Shown: positions 7,999-15,498 of the stretch, one piece after another
Layout of the letters: each line of letters begins with the position of its first letter
Position numbering within the stretch: position 1 is the stretch's first letter
From: Acidobacteriaceae bacterium
Lineage (GTDB): Bacteria > Acidobacteriota > Terriglobia > Terriglobales > Acidobacteriaceae
NCBI GenBank assembly: GCA_030037545.1
Contig: JASHRF010000068.1
Span: forward strand, 16,874-80,873
DNA length: 64,000 bases
Reading direction: 5' to 3'
Made by a program: the position numbers and the translations under genes
The notes under the pieces: generated by a model
Told to the model about the DNA's origin: nothing
Database searches by the model: none
The model's input: the letters and a program-made list of their open reading frames with translations, nothing else

Positions 7999-10070
7999 GC
8001 AGCCACTCCTTCGCCGGCGTGAACAGCCGCGGGAACCGGCTCCGGCTGAGTGCCTTTTTGCACCATCGTAAGCACATCATATTGCGCCACGATTTTGCCG
8101 TCCTGATTGGTGACGACGCTGTCCCAGCGAACCTCACCGTAGTTTTCTGTTACACGCGGATTTTTTTGTTTGCAAGTGAGCGCCACGGTAAGCGCATCAC
8201 CGGGAAAGACCGGGGAAAGAAAGCGCAGGTTGTCGATGCCGTAGTTGGCGAGAACCGGGCCGGGATGCGGATCGACAAAAAGCCCTGCGGCCAGCGAAAC
8301 GATGAAGTATCCATGCGCGACGCGCGCGCCGAAGAAGGGATTCGCTTTGGCTGCCGCTTCATCCATGTGCGCGTAAAATTTGTCGCCGGTAAAGCTGGCA
8401 AAGTGCTCGATGTCTTCTAGGGTGACGGTGCGCGGGCCGGCAACGACGCAATCGCCGAGATCGAGGTCTTCAAGGGATTTGCGGAAAGGGTGAACTTCAG
8501 TATGCCGCGCGCTGCCGGTGATCCAGCGGCGACTGATGCGGGTCAGGGTCTCCGGCGAGCCTTGCAGTGCGGTGCGCTGCAGGTAGTGCATTACGCCGCG
8601 CATGCCGCCCATCTCTTCACCGCCGCCGGCGCGGCCGGGACCGCCATGAATGAGATTGGGCAGCGGCGAGCCGTGGCCTGTCGATTCGCGGGCGCAGTCG
8701 CGGTTCACGATCAGCAGGCGTCCATGGAAACATGCCACGCCGAGTACGAGTTCGCGAGCAAATTCATTGTCAAAGGTGAAAAGCGAGCCGACCAGGCTGC
8801 CCTCGCCCATGCGGATCAACTCGATGGCATCTTCGATGGAGTCGTAGGGCATGAGGGTGGAAACCGGACCGAAGGCCTCGATGCGATGTACATCGAGATG
8901 TGATTTTGGGTCTGAACAGTGAAGCAGGATGGGCGACAGGAAAGCGCCATGCTCGGAATCGGCGGCCACGGGTTTGAAGCCATCCAGCGTTCCATAAACA
9001 ATTTCCGCGCCCTGGCAGAGCTCGCGCACGCGCTCGCGGACTTCGTTGCGCTGCGAGAGGCTGGCGAGCGGTCCCATGGTGACGCCTTCGGCGGCGGGAT
9101 CGCCGATCACCACTTTGGCGAGATGTTCGCGGAGCGCATCGACGAGCGCCGGAATGATTTCGCGGGGCGTAAAGGCGCGACGGATAGCGGTACACTTCTG
9201 ACCGGCTTTCACGGTCATTTCGCGAACCACTTCCTTTACGAAGAGGTCGAACTCCGGAGCGCCAGGCTTCGCGTCGGGGCCGAGCAGCGAAAAATTGAGC
9301 GAGTCGGCTTCCAGGGTGAAGCGCACGGAGTTGCGCACGACGGCCGGGTGCTGGCGCAGCTTGCGGCCGGTAAACGCCGAGCCGGTGAAGGTGACCGAGT
9401 CCTGGGCCTTGAGATGATCGAAGAGATCTCCGACGCTGCCGCAAATCAATTGCAGAGATCCTTCGGGAAAGATTTCGGACGCGATGATGTCGCGAAACAT
9501 GCGTTCGGCGAGATAGCAGGTCTGGGTCGCTGGTTTTACGATCGCGGGCACACCGGCGAGCAGCGTTACGGAGATTTTTTCAAGCATGCCCCAGCAGGGG
9601 AAGTTGAAAGCGTCGATGTGAACGGCGACGCCCTCGATAGGCGTGCAGATGTGCACGCCCACGAAAGTACCCTGCCTGGAAAGCATCTCGGGCGCGCCGT
9701 CGACGAGAAAGGTTTCGTTGGGCAGCTCGCGACGGCCCCTGCTGGAATAGGTAAAGAGCGTGCCGATGCCGCCTTCGATGTCGATCCACGAATCGCTGCG
9801 CGTGGCGCCGGTTGCAGTGGAGAGCTCATAGTAGCTCTCCTTGCGGGCGAGCAGGTATTGCGCCAGAGCTTTCATCTTCAACGCACGTTTGTGGAAGGTG
9901 AGCTTGCGGAGCGCGGGACCGCCCACGCGGCGGCCGTAATCGAGCATGGCCGCGAAGTCGAGGCCGCGGCTGGAAACCTGAGCCACCGGCTCGCCGGTGA
10001 CCGCGTTGCGAACCACGTCACCGTCTTCGCCGGTTATCCATTTTCCGAGTGCGTAGCTTTGCACGTTCAT
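7995..10070 (-). CDS. paaZ: Oxepin-CoA hydrolase / 3-oxo-5,6-dehydrosuberyl-CoA semialdehyde dehydrogenase
   Basis: A bifunctional ring-opening enzyme of 691 residues. Residues 1 to about 525 are an aldehyde dehydrogenase with the general-base Glu in FTLEADSLNFSLLG and the nucleophile Cys in VKAGQKCTAIRR. Residues about 540-675 are a MaoC/hotdog (R)-specific hydratase carrying the Asp/His pair in FTGDKFYAHMDE and the stretch GARVAHGYFIVSLAAGLFV. The start is the ATG at 10070 because GGAGAA lies 4 bp upstream; the open frame runs up to 10121 but that extension is inside paaE. Both active sites look intact, so dead-end 2-hydroxycyclohepta-trienone formation should be avoided, as in the E. coli enzyme. 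Confidence 0.96.
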   Translation of the reverse strand: MNVQSYALGKWITGEDGDVVRNAVTGEPVAQVSSRGLDFAAMLDYGRRVGGPALRKLTFHKRALKMKALAQYLLARKESYYELSTATGATRSDSWIDIEGGIGTLFTYSSRGRRELPNETFLVDGAPEMLSRQGTFVGVHICTPIEGVAVHIDAFNFPCWGMLEKISVTLLAGVPAIVKPATQTCYLAERMFRDIIASEIFPEGSLQLICGSVGDLFDHLKAQDSVTFTGSAFTGRKLRQHPAVVRNSVRFTLEADSLNFSLLGPDAKPGAPEFDLFVKEVVREMTVKAGQKCTAIRRAFTPREIIPALVDALREHLAKVVIGDPAAEGVTMGPLASLSQRNEVRERVRELCQGAEIVYGTLDGFKPVAADSEHGAFLSPILLHCSDPKSHLDVHRIEAFGPVSTLMPYDSIEDAIELIRMGEGSLVGSLFTFDNEFARELVLGVACFHGRLLIVNRDCARESTGHGSPLPNLIHGGPGRAGGGEEMGGMRGVMHYLQRTALQGSPETLTRISRRWITGSARHTEVHPFRKSLEDLDLGDCVVAGPRTVTLEDIEHFASFTGDKFYAHMDEAAAKANPFFGARVAHGYFIVSLAAGLFVDPHPGPVLANYGIDNLRFLSPVFPGDALTVALTCKQKNPRVTENYGEVRWDSVVTNQDGKIVAQYDVLTMVQKGTQPEPVPAAVHAGEGVAA

Positions 10071-10086
10071 GATTTTCTCCGCCGGG

Positions 10087-11163
10087 TTAACTATCCTGGT
10101 CGTAGTCGAGCACGAGTTCATTTGTGAGCGCGTAGCTCTGGCAGGGTAGAATGAAGCCCCGCGCGATCTCGTAGTCTTCGAGAGCGTACTGCGCGCCCAT
10201 CTCGACCTGGCCGCGCGTCAACTTGCAGCGGCAGGTGGAGCAGACGCCGCCCTTGCAGGAGTAAGGCAGCTCGAATCCCTGCTCGAGCGCCGAGTCGAGA
10301 ACCGTTTGCTGATTACGCGCGAAGGAAAATTCGCGCCGCCGCCCGTCTTGAACCACGGTCACTTTGCATTCCTGGGCGCGGCATTCGGCTCCTGATCGCG
10401 GACTGCGCGGGCCCCGGGGAAGGGCGTCGGAAAAGAGTTCCATCTTAATGCGCGATTTGTCGATGCGGCGCGACCGAAGGCTCCCTGAAACCGCCTCCAT
10501 CATGCTGCGGGGACCGCAGATGTAAGCGACGTCAATCGTGGAGGGATCAATCCAATGCTTGAAGAGCTGGTCGCATTTATCGCCATCGATGCGGCCAGTG
10601 AAGAGTTCGATGTCCTGATGCTCGCGGCTGAGAATGTGAATCAGATTGAAGCGCGCGGTGTAGCGATCTTTAATGTCGGCAAGCTCTTCGCGAAAGAGCA
10701 CGGAGGTGGAAGCGCGATTGCCATAAACCAGCGTCATGTGGCTGCGCGGCTCCGCAGCGAGCGTGGTTTTGATGATGGACAGGACCGGGGTGATGCCGCT
10801 TCCGGCGGCAAAGGCAAGGTGATGGCGCGCGGCCGCGGGCTCCAGCGGCACGTGGAAGCGGCCTGCCGGTTCCATACAGTCGATCACCTGTCCAGGCTTC
10901 AGGTTTTCATGAGCCCAGGAAGAAAAGAGGCCGTCGGCTACGCGCTTGATGGCAATGCGCAGTGTATTTTCGAAGGGAGCCGAACAGATGGAGTAGGAAC
11001 GGCGCAGCTCTTCGCCATTGACTACGACACGCAGCGTGAGGTGCTGGCCCTGCACGAAGCGAAACGCGTCGCGCAACGTGTCCGGCACGTCGAAAGTGAC
11101 GACGACGGCGTCCCGGGTTTCGTTTCGGCAACTCGCGATGCGCAGCGGATGAAACTGGCTCAT
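10087..11163 (-). CDS. paaE: Phenylacetyl-CoA epoxidase reductase subunit PaaE
   Basis: The electron-transfer subunit (358 aa) feeding the diiron epoxidase from NAD(P)H. The N-terminal FAD-binding domain has RRSYSICSAP (about 54-63), followed by an NAD-binding domain with AFAAGSGITPVLSIIK and YICGPRSMMEAV. The C-terminal plant-type 2Fe-2S ferredoxin domain has Cys ligands in YSCKGGVCSTCRCKL plus FILPCQ near the end. Order and length match E. coli PaaE. It lies 10 bp after paaD and 16 bp before paaZ. Members of this family also occur as stand-alone hydroxylase reductases, but the operon makes the assignment secure. Confidence 0.96.
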   Translation of the reverse strand: MSQFHPLRIASCRNETRDAVVVTFDVPDTLRDAFRFVQGQHLTLRVVVNGEELRRSYSICSAPFENTLRIAIKRVADGLFSSWAHENLKPGQVIDCMEPAGRFHVPLEPAAARHHLAFAAGSGITPVLSIIKTTLAAEPRSHMTLVYGNRASTSVLFREELADIKDRYTARFNLIHILSREHQDIELFTGRIDGDKCDQLFKHWIDPSTIDVAYICGPRSMMEAVSGSLRSRRIDKSRIKMELFSDALPRGPRSPRSGAECRAQECKVTVVQDGRRREFSFARNQQTVLDSALEQGFELPYSCKGGVCSTCRCKLTRGQVEMGAQYALEDYEIARGFILPCQSYALTNELVLDYDQDS

Positions 11164-11173
11164 GTGTTGGCGC

Positions 11174-11716
11174 TCAATGGCACTTGAAGTAATCGAACGG
11201 CTCCAGACAGTCCTGGCAACGATAGAGGGCCTTGCACAGCGTGGATCCGAATTGGCTGATCGGCGTCGTATGTGTCGAGCCGCAATGCGGGCACGGCGGA
11301 GTTGCTTGCGGTGCGCCGGAAGCGATCTCCGCCAGAATGGTTGTGAATTGCCCTGACGCGCGGCCGGCGGGCGGAGCGATGCCGAAGGCGCGGAGGCTTT
11401 CGCGGCCTTGCGGCGAGAGCCAGTCGGTGGTCCACGCGGGCGAGAGCTGAACGCGCAACTCTACGCGCGCGATGCCATGTTCCTCCAGCTCGTCCCGAAT
11501 GCGCGACTGAATCACGGCTGTGGCCGGGCAACCGGAATATGTGGGCGTGATGGTGACTACGCAGGAGTTGTTGTCTTCGCTCCATGCGACGTCGCGCACG
11601 ATGCCGAGATCGACGATGGAGACCACGGGAATCTCCGGATCGGTAACCGCGCGCAGCCAATCCCGGATCTGATCGATATTCGGGCGAGCCGGCGCGAAGG
11701 TCTCGTTGATGGGCAT
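11174..11716 (-). CDS. paaD: Phenylacetyl-CoA epoxidase maturation protein PaaD
   Basis: A 180-residue protein with an N-terminal MIP18/DUF59 domain (WLRAVTDPEIPVVSIVDLGIVRDV and ITPTYSGCPATAVI with its conserved Cys) and a C-terminal zinc-ribbon-like part with four or more Cys (CPHCGST and ALYRCQDCLEPFDYFKC). PaaD is needed for the epoxidase and is believed to act in Fe-S insertion, probably for PaaE. The frame is open to 12166, but that upstream part is a shadow of paaC. The ATG at 11716 starts the family N-terminus and lies 5 bp from the paaC stop. Confidence 0.95.
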   Translation of the reverse strand: MPINETFAPARPNIDQIRDWLRAVTDPEIPVVSIVDLGIVRDVAWSEDNNSCVVTITPTYSGCPATAVIQSRIRDELEEHGIARVELRVQLSPAWTTDWLSPQGRESLRAFGIAPPAGRASGQFTTILAEIASGAPQATPPCPHCGSTHTTPISQFGSTLCKALYRCQDCLEPFDYFKCH

Positions 11717-11721
11717 GGTTC

Positions 11722-12483
11722 TCACCACGCGGCTCCCGGATGTTCGCGGTGCAACACCTGCATCTCGGCGAGCAAGTAGCTCAGGTGCTCTGTGTGCAGA
11801 CCCTGCTTGCCGCCCTTGTGCATCCACGCGTCGAGAGGCGGCATGTGCAGTGTGGCTGCTTCGAAGACCTGGCGGACGAAGCGTAGCCAGTCGTCCCTGA
11901 GTGCATGAGGATCGAAGGCCATGCCCGCTTCCGCCATGGTGGAATCGACGAAATCGGCGGTGAAAAATTCGCCGGTATAGGGCCAGAGCGAATCGGCGGC
12001 CGATGCCATGCGGGCGCGACTCTCGGCGGTGCCATCGCCGAGGCGCACGATCAGATCGGAACTGCGGCGCAAGTGATAAGCGGTTTCCTTGCGCGATTTG
12101 GCGGCGATTTCCGCGATGCGCGGATCGGTGGAGCTTTCCAGGCGGGCCAGCGCGAGATTGTGCCACACGTCGAAGTAGAACTGGCGCATGAGGACGTGGG
12201 CGTAACTGCTGCTGGGCTGCTCGACGAGCAGGAGGTTGTGAAACTCGCGATCGCCTCGCAGGTAGGCGAGAGCGTCTTCATCGCGGCCCGCGGCTTCAAT
12301 CTCGCCGGCGTAAGTGAGCCACAGCCGCGCCTGACCCAGAAGATCAAGCGCGGTATTGGCGAGGGCCATGTCCTCTTCGAGAGCCGGGCCTTTGCCGCAC
12401 ATTTCCGCGAGGCGCTGGCTCAGGATCAGCGCGGTGTCGCCGAAGCGGGTGAGGTAGGCGAATTGGATGGACGGAGTCAGCAT
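11722..12483 (-). CDS. paaC: Phenylacetyl-CoA epoxidase structural subunit PaaC
   Basis: The ferritin-like, catalytically inactive partner of PaaA (253 aa) in the 1,2-phenylacetyl-CoA epoxidase. Recognised by LTRFGDTALILSQRLAEMCGKGP, ALANTALDLLGQARLWLTYA, VLMRQFYFDVWHNLALARLE and the ending GLHTEHLSYLLAEMQ, which match PaaC. No Shine-Dalgarno is obvious before the ATG at 12483. A 184-bp gap, much larger than any other within this operon, separates it from paaB upstream and contains repeat-like DNA (see separate entry). Confidence 0.95.
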   Translation of the reverse strand: MLTPSIQFAYLTRFGDTALILSQRLAEMCGKGPALEEDMALANTALDLLGQARLWLTYAGEIEAAGRDEDALAYLRGDREFHNLLLVEQPSSSYAHVLMRQFYFDVWHNLALARLESSTDPRIAEIAAKSRKETAYHLRRSSDLIVRLGDGTAESRARMASAADSLWPYTGEFFTADFVDSTMAEAGMAFDPHALRDDWLRFVRQVFEAATLHMPPLDAWMHKGGKQGLHTEHLSYLLAEMQVLHREHPGAAW

Positions 12484-12667
12484 CGCGTGTTGTTTGCCGG
12501 AAGTGAATTTCTTCCGGATCCATTGATTCCTGCAAAACCGAAGAACAACCGCAGATCGTTCGACTGCGCCGCCCGCCAGACCACCCCAGCCACGAGGACC
12601 TGTCGTCGCGGACCCCGGATCGGCGAGCGGCTTCGCTCAGGATGACCACAGGAAATCAGCCCATCAA
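12484..12667. repeat. Repeat-like spacer inside the paa operon (paaB-paaC)
   Basis: Other gaps in this operon are a few to about 22 bases. This 184-bp spacer carries no credible gene. Read on the minus strand it contains GTCATCCTGAGCGAAG (about 12630-12645) and a CCGGGGTCC...CTCG...GGGGTGG stretch (about 12580-12618) that resembles the insert seen in frame in the PEP carboxylase gene near 43627-43672. I infer a dispersed genomic repeat. A genome-wide search would decide. Confidence 0.45.
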
Positions 12668-12949
12668 TCAAATGTGTTTCACCTCCTCGGGCATGGGATA
12701 AAACGTTGGATGCCGGTAGACTTTGCTGCTGGCCGGATCGAAGAGCGCATCTTTGTCGCCGGGATTGCTGGCCACGATTTCAGAAGAGCGCACTACCCAG
12801 ATGCTGGTGCCCTCGTTGCGGCGCGTGTAAACGTCGCGAGCATTATTCATGGCCATCCCGGCGTCGGGCGCATGCAGGCTGCCCACGTGGCGATGGGCCA
12901 GGCCATGCTGGCTGCGAATGAAAACTTCCCAAAGCGGCCAATCGTTCAT
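12668..12949 (-). CDS. paaB: Phenylacetyl-CoA epoxidase subunit PaaB
   Basis: A small epoxidase subunit of 93 residues, thought to bridge PaaAC heterodimers. The protein begins [21 protein letters not shown] and continues [23 protein letters not shown] and [13 protein letters not shown], a full-length match to PaaB (about 95 aa). The open frame continues upstream to 13279, but that part is antisense or shadow to paaA. The ATG at 12949 overlaps the paaA stop (ATGA), so A and B are translationally coupled. Confidence 0.95.
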   Translation of the reverse strand: MNDWPLWEVFIRSQHGLAHRHVGSLHAPDAGMAMNNARDVYTRRNEGTSIWVVRSSEIVASNPGDKDALFDPASSKVYRHPTFYPMPEEVKHI

Positions 12950-13977
12950 GGCGCTCCTTGCGCGGCGCGCGGCGCCGCGGTTCCCTCGTTGCGTTGCGCC
13001 AGCTTTGCCGCGTGCCTCTCCAGCGCTTCGCGGAACCATGCCCCATCTTCGTGCGCCTGGGTGCGAACCCTCATGCGCTCGCGGTTGCAGGGGCCGTTGC
13101 CCTTGATCACGTTGCGGAACTCGTTCCAATCGATGGCGCCGAAATCGTATTGTCCGCGCTCGCCATTCCAGCGCAGATCGGGATCGGGAACGCGCAGGCC
13201 CAGATACTCGGCCTGGGAGACGGTCTGATCGACAAACCGCTGGCGCAATTCGTCGTTGGAAAAAAGTTTGATGCCCCACCGCATGGATTGGGCGCTGTTT
13301 GCCGATTCCGCGTCAGGCGGGCCGAACATCATCAGTGACGGCCACCACCAGCGATCGAGCGCATCCTGGGCCATGGCTTTCTGCCTGGGCGTGCCGCTGG
13401 AAAGGACCATCATGATTTCAAAGCCCTGGCGCTGGTGAAAGGATTCTTCCTTGCAGATGCGCACCATGGCGCGCGCGTAGGGTCCGTAGGAACAGCGGCA
13501 GAGCGGAATCTGGTTGATGATGGCTGCACCGTCGACCAGCCAGCCGATGGCGCCGACGTCGGCCCAGGTGAGCGTGGGGTAGTTGAAGATGCTGGAGTAT
13601 TTTGCTTTTCCCGAGAGCAGGTCGCGCACCATCTGATCGCGGGAGATGCCCAGCGTCTCCGCGGCGCTATAAAGATAGAGGCCGTGACCGGCCTCGTCCT
13701 GCACCTTGGCCAGCAAGATGGCCTTGCGCTTGAGGCTGGGCGCACGCGTGATCCAGTTGGCCTCTGGAAGCTGGCCTACGATTTCAGAATGAGCGTGCTG
13801 GCTGATCTGGCGGATCAAGGTGCGGCGATAGGCATCGGGCATCCAATCCTTGGGCTCGATTTTGATGGAAGCGGCAATACCTGTTTCAAAGCGCGTCTGA
13901 AACGCGCGCTCCTCCGCGCCGGGTTCGGTGGGCGCGGAAAGAGTTCGGGCATCGGCTTGGGGAAGCTCGGTCTGCAC
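12946..13977 (-). CDS. paaA: Phenylacetyl-CoA epoxidase catalytic subunit PaaA
   Basis: The diiron oxygenase subunit that epoxidises the aromatic ring of phenylacetyl-CoA (343 aa). Carboxylate/His ligands of the ferritin-like four-helix bundle are visible in [13 protein letters not shown] (ExxH-type, about 92-104) and [15 protein letters not shown] (about 173-187). Other family stretches are [10 protein letters not shown] and [12 protein letters not shown]. The start is a GTG at 13977, supported by GAAGG 5 bp upstream; no earlier in-frame ATG exists. The first 40 residues are variable and about 25 residues longer than in enterobacterial PaaA. It is the first gene of the operon, read away from paaX. 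Confidence 0.96.
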   Translation of the reverse strand: MQTELPQADARTLSAPTEPGAEERAFQTRFETGIAASIKIEPKDWMPDAYRRTLIRQISQHAHSEIVGQLPEANWITRAPSLKRKAILLAKVQDEAGHGLYLYSAAETLGISRDQMVRDLLSGKAKYSSIFNYPTLTWADVGAIGWLVDGAAIINQIPLCRCSYGPYARAMVRICKEESFHQRQGFEIMMVLSSGTPRQKAMAQDALDRWWWPSLMMFGPPDAESANSAQSMRWGIKLFSNDELRQRFVDQTVSQAEYLGLRVPDPDLRWNGERGQYDFGAIDWNEFRNVIKGNGPCNRERMRVRTQAHEDGAWFREALERHAAKLAQRNEGTAAPRAAQGAP

Positions 13978-14162
13978 TGGAGCCTTCGGGGAACGCGTCG
14001 AGGGACGCTTGGAGCGGTTCCCATGCAGGATTAGATATATCGATACAAATATGGAGTTGTCAACAGAAGAGTTGTAATATATTCATGTTTTGTGAACATA
14101 GGGACCGAAGAGGCGATTTGTTCCGGAACCGGGGAGTAGAGCCGGAGATACGGACAGGGCGT
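13978..14162. promoter_or_regulatory. paaA-paaX divergent promoter region with dyads
   Basis: This 185-bp gap between the divergent paaA and paaX genes contains an AT-rich core (14031-14100) in otherwise GC-rich DNA. It holds ATGTT-5-AACAT at 14085-14099, a perfect short inverted repeat, and a wider dyad TACAA (14044-14048) with TTGTA (14072-14076). Known PaaX proteins repress such promoters and are released by phenylacetyl-CoA, so one of these dyads is the natural operator candidate. They do not match the enterobacterial PaaX consensus closely. Confidence 0.5.
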
Positions 14163-15116
14163 ATGACGACCAAGCGGAGCGGCATTCACGGCTGGATTCA
14201 ACAGTTTCTGCGAACCGAGCCGCCGCGCTCCAAATCGTTGATGGTGACGCTGTTTGGCGATTCCATTGCGCCGCGCTGCGGCGGGCTGTGGCTCAGCGAG
14301 CTGATTCAACTGCTCAGGCCGTTTCACATGAACGAGCGGCTGGTGAGGACCAGTACCTTTCGGCTGGCGGAAGAAGGCTGGCTGCAGCCGGAGCGGCAAG
14401 GGCGCAGGAGCCGTTACTCGCTCACCGAACCGGGCCTGCAGCGCATCGAGAACGCGCGCCGGCGTATCTACGATCCGGCGCCGCAGAGTTGGGATGGGCG
14501 ATGGACGGTGGTGATCCTGAGCCGAAGCGGGAACCACGTGGCCGATCGCGCGGACCTGCGGCGTGAGCTGGAGTGGGAAGGTTTTGGGACGCTGGCGCCG
14601 GGCATTGCCGTGCATCCCTGCGCGGACCGGATGGCGCTGGTGGCGGCCCTCGATCGTCTGCGCCTGCGCGAGAGTGCGATGGTGCTGGAAGCGCGGGACC
14701 TGGAGATGGTGGCTGCGCGGCCGACCCGGGGGCTGATGGCGGAGTGCTGGAATCTAGAGGCTTTGGCGGCGCTCTACAAGGGATTTGTGGCGCGTTTTCA
14801 GCCGGTGCCGGCAATGATTGAAGAAGGGATCGATCCGCAGGCCGCATTTGTTGTGCAGACGCTTCTGATTCATGCGTTCCGTCGCGTAGTCCTGCACGAT
14901 CCGCGATTTCCGGCGGCGCTGTTGCCGGCCCAGTGGCCTGGACATGCGGCTTACGACTTGTGCCGCGCAATTTATCTGGGAGTTTATGAGGAAACAAATC
15001 AGCATCTCGCGCAACACCTCGATGAGAATGCACGGCGGATCACGAACCGGGGATTTTACGAGCGGTTTGGGGGATTGAAAAAAGAGCGGCGAGCTAACTC
15101 ACCAGATGTCGATTAA
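14163..15116 (+). CDS. paaX: PaaX-family transcriptional repressor
   Basis: A GntR-superfamily repressor of 317 residues that senses phenylacetyl-CoA. The N-terminal winged helix has SKSLMVTLFGDSIAPRCGGLWLSELIQLL and VRTSTFRLAEEGWL; the central PaaX domain follows, with QSWDGRWTVVILS and RRELEWEGFGTLAPGIAVHP; the C-terminal part has LLIHAFRRVVLHDPRFPAALLPAQWPG. Position and divergence from paaA agree with autoregulation of the cluster. I chose the ATG at 14163 (MTTKRSGIHGW); the frame is open to 14085 but that extension runs through the AT-rich promoter. Confidence 0.94.
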   Translation: MTTKRSGIHGWIQQFLRTEPPRSKSLMVTLFGDSIAPRCGGLWLSELIQLLRPFHMNERLVRTSTFRLAEEGWLQPERQGRRSRYSLTEPGLQRIENARRRIYDPAPQSWDGRWTVVILSRSGNHVADRADLRRELEWEGFGTLAPGIAVHPCADRMALVAALDRLRLRESAMVLEARDLEMVAARPTRGLMAECWNLEALAALYKGFVARFQPVPAMIEEGIDPQAAFVVQTLLIHAFRRVVLHDPRFPAALLPAQWPGHAAYDLCRAIYLGVYEETNQHLAQHLDENARRITNRGFYERFGGLKKERRANSPDVD

Positions 15117-15498
15117 TGCTCCTGCCAAGCCGAATTGATCGGCTGCATCAATGCGGCAAGCGTGCGAACGATACTCCCGGGCGGATTAGCCTTCCTATTC
15201 TATTCCTTCGCCTGTTTTTGGGTTACTCCCGGGTTGACGCGCCCGGAGGGGGTGGCACACATCTCAAATTTGGTCGATAGCCGGCACCGGCACGGCATCG
15301 GGACGCGGCTTGGGGTCCGCCGCGCCGATGCGGGGGCCTGAAGGCGGACCTGAGATTGAAAGTCCAGAAACCGACGCGACCGCGAATCCTATCCTTTTGG
15401 CAGACTTCAGCGATCGAGCCTTGCTGCATTGGTTATAATCGCGGCACGGTTTCGAGTACTGTCGATCTGGCCGCGCAAAATTTTGCTGAGGTTCACTG
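15117..15498. other. Intergenic region paaX to S9 peptidase
   Basis: No credible gene is seen in these 382 bases. A TATAAT at 15434-15439 lies 60 bp before the peptidase start and could be a -10 box, although no good -35 sits 17 bp upstream. GAGGT at 15488-15492 is the likely ribosome site of the next gene. A CCGGG/CCCGG stem near 15225-15245 is the only notable hairpin. Confidence 0.4.

Noticed and set aside
8919..10127. A 402-codon plus-strand frame opposite paaZ
   Set aside because: Antisense to a well-matched enzyme gene; no domains and no ribosome site.
14031..14615. A minus-strand frame across the paaA-paaX promoter and paaX
   Set aside because: Arg/Pro-rich shadow of paaX that would run through the AT-rich promoter region.
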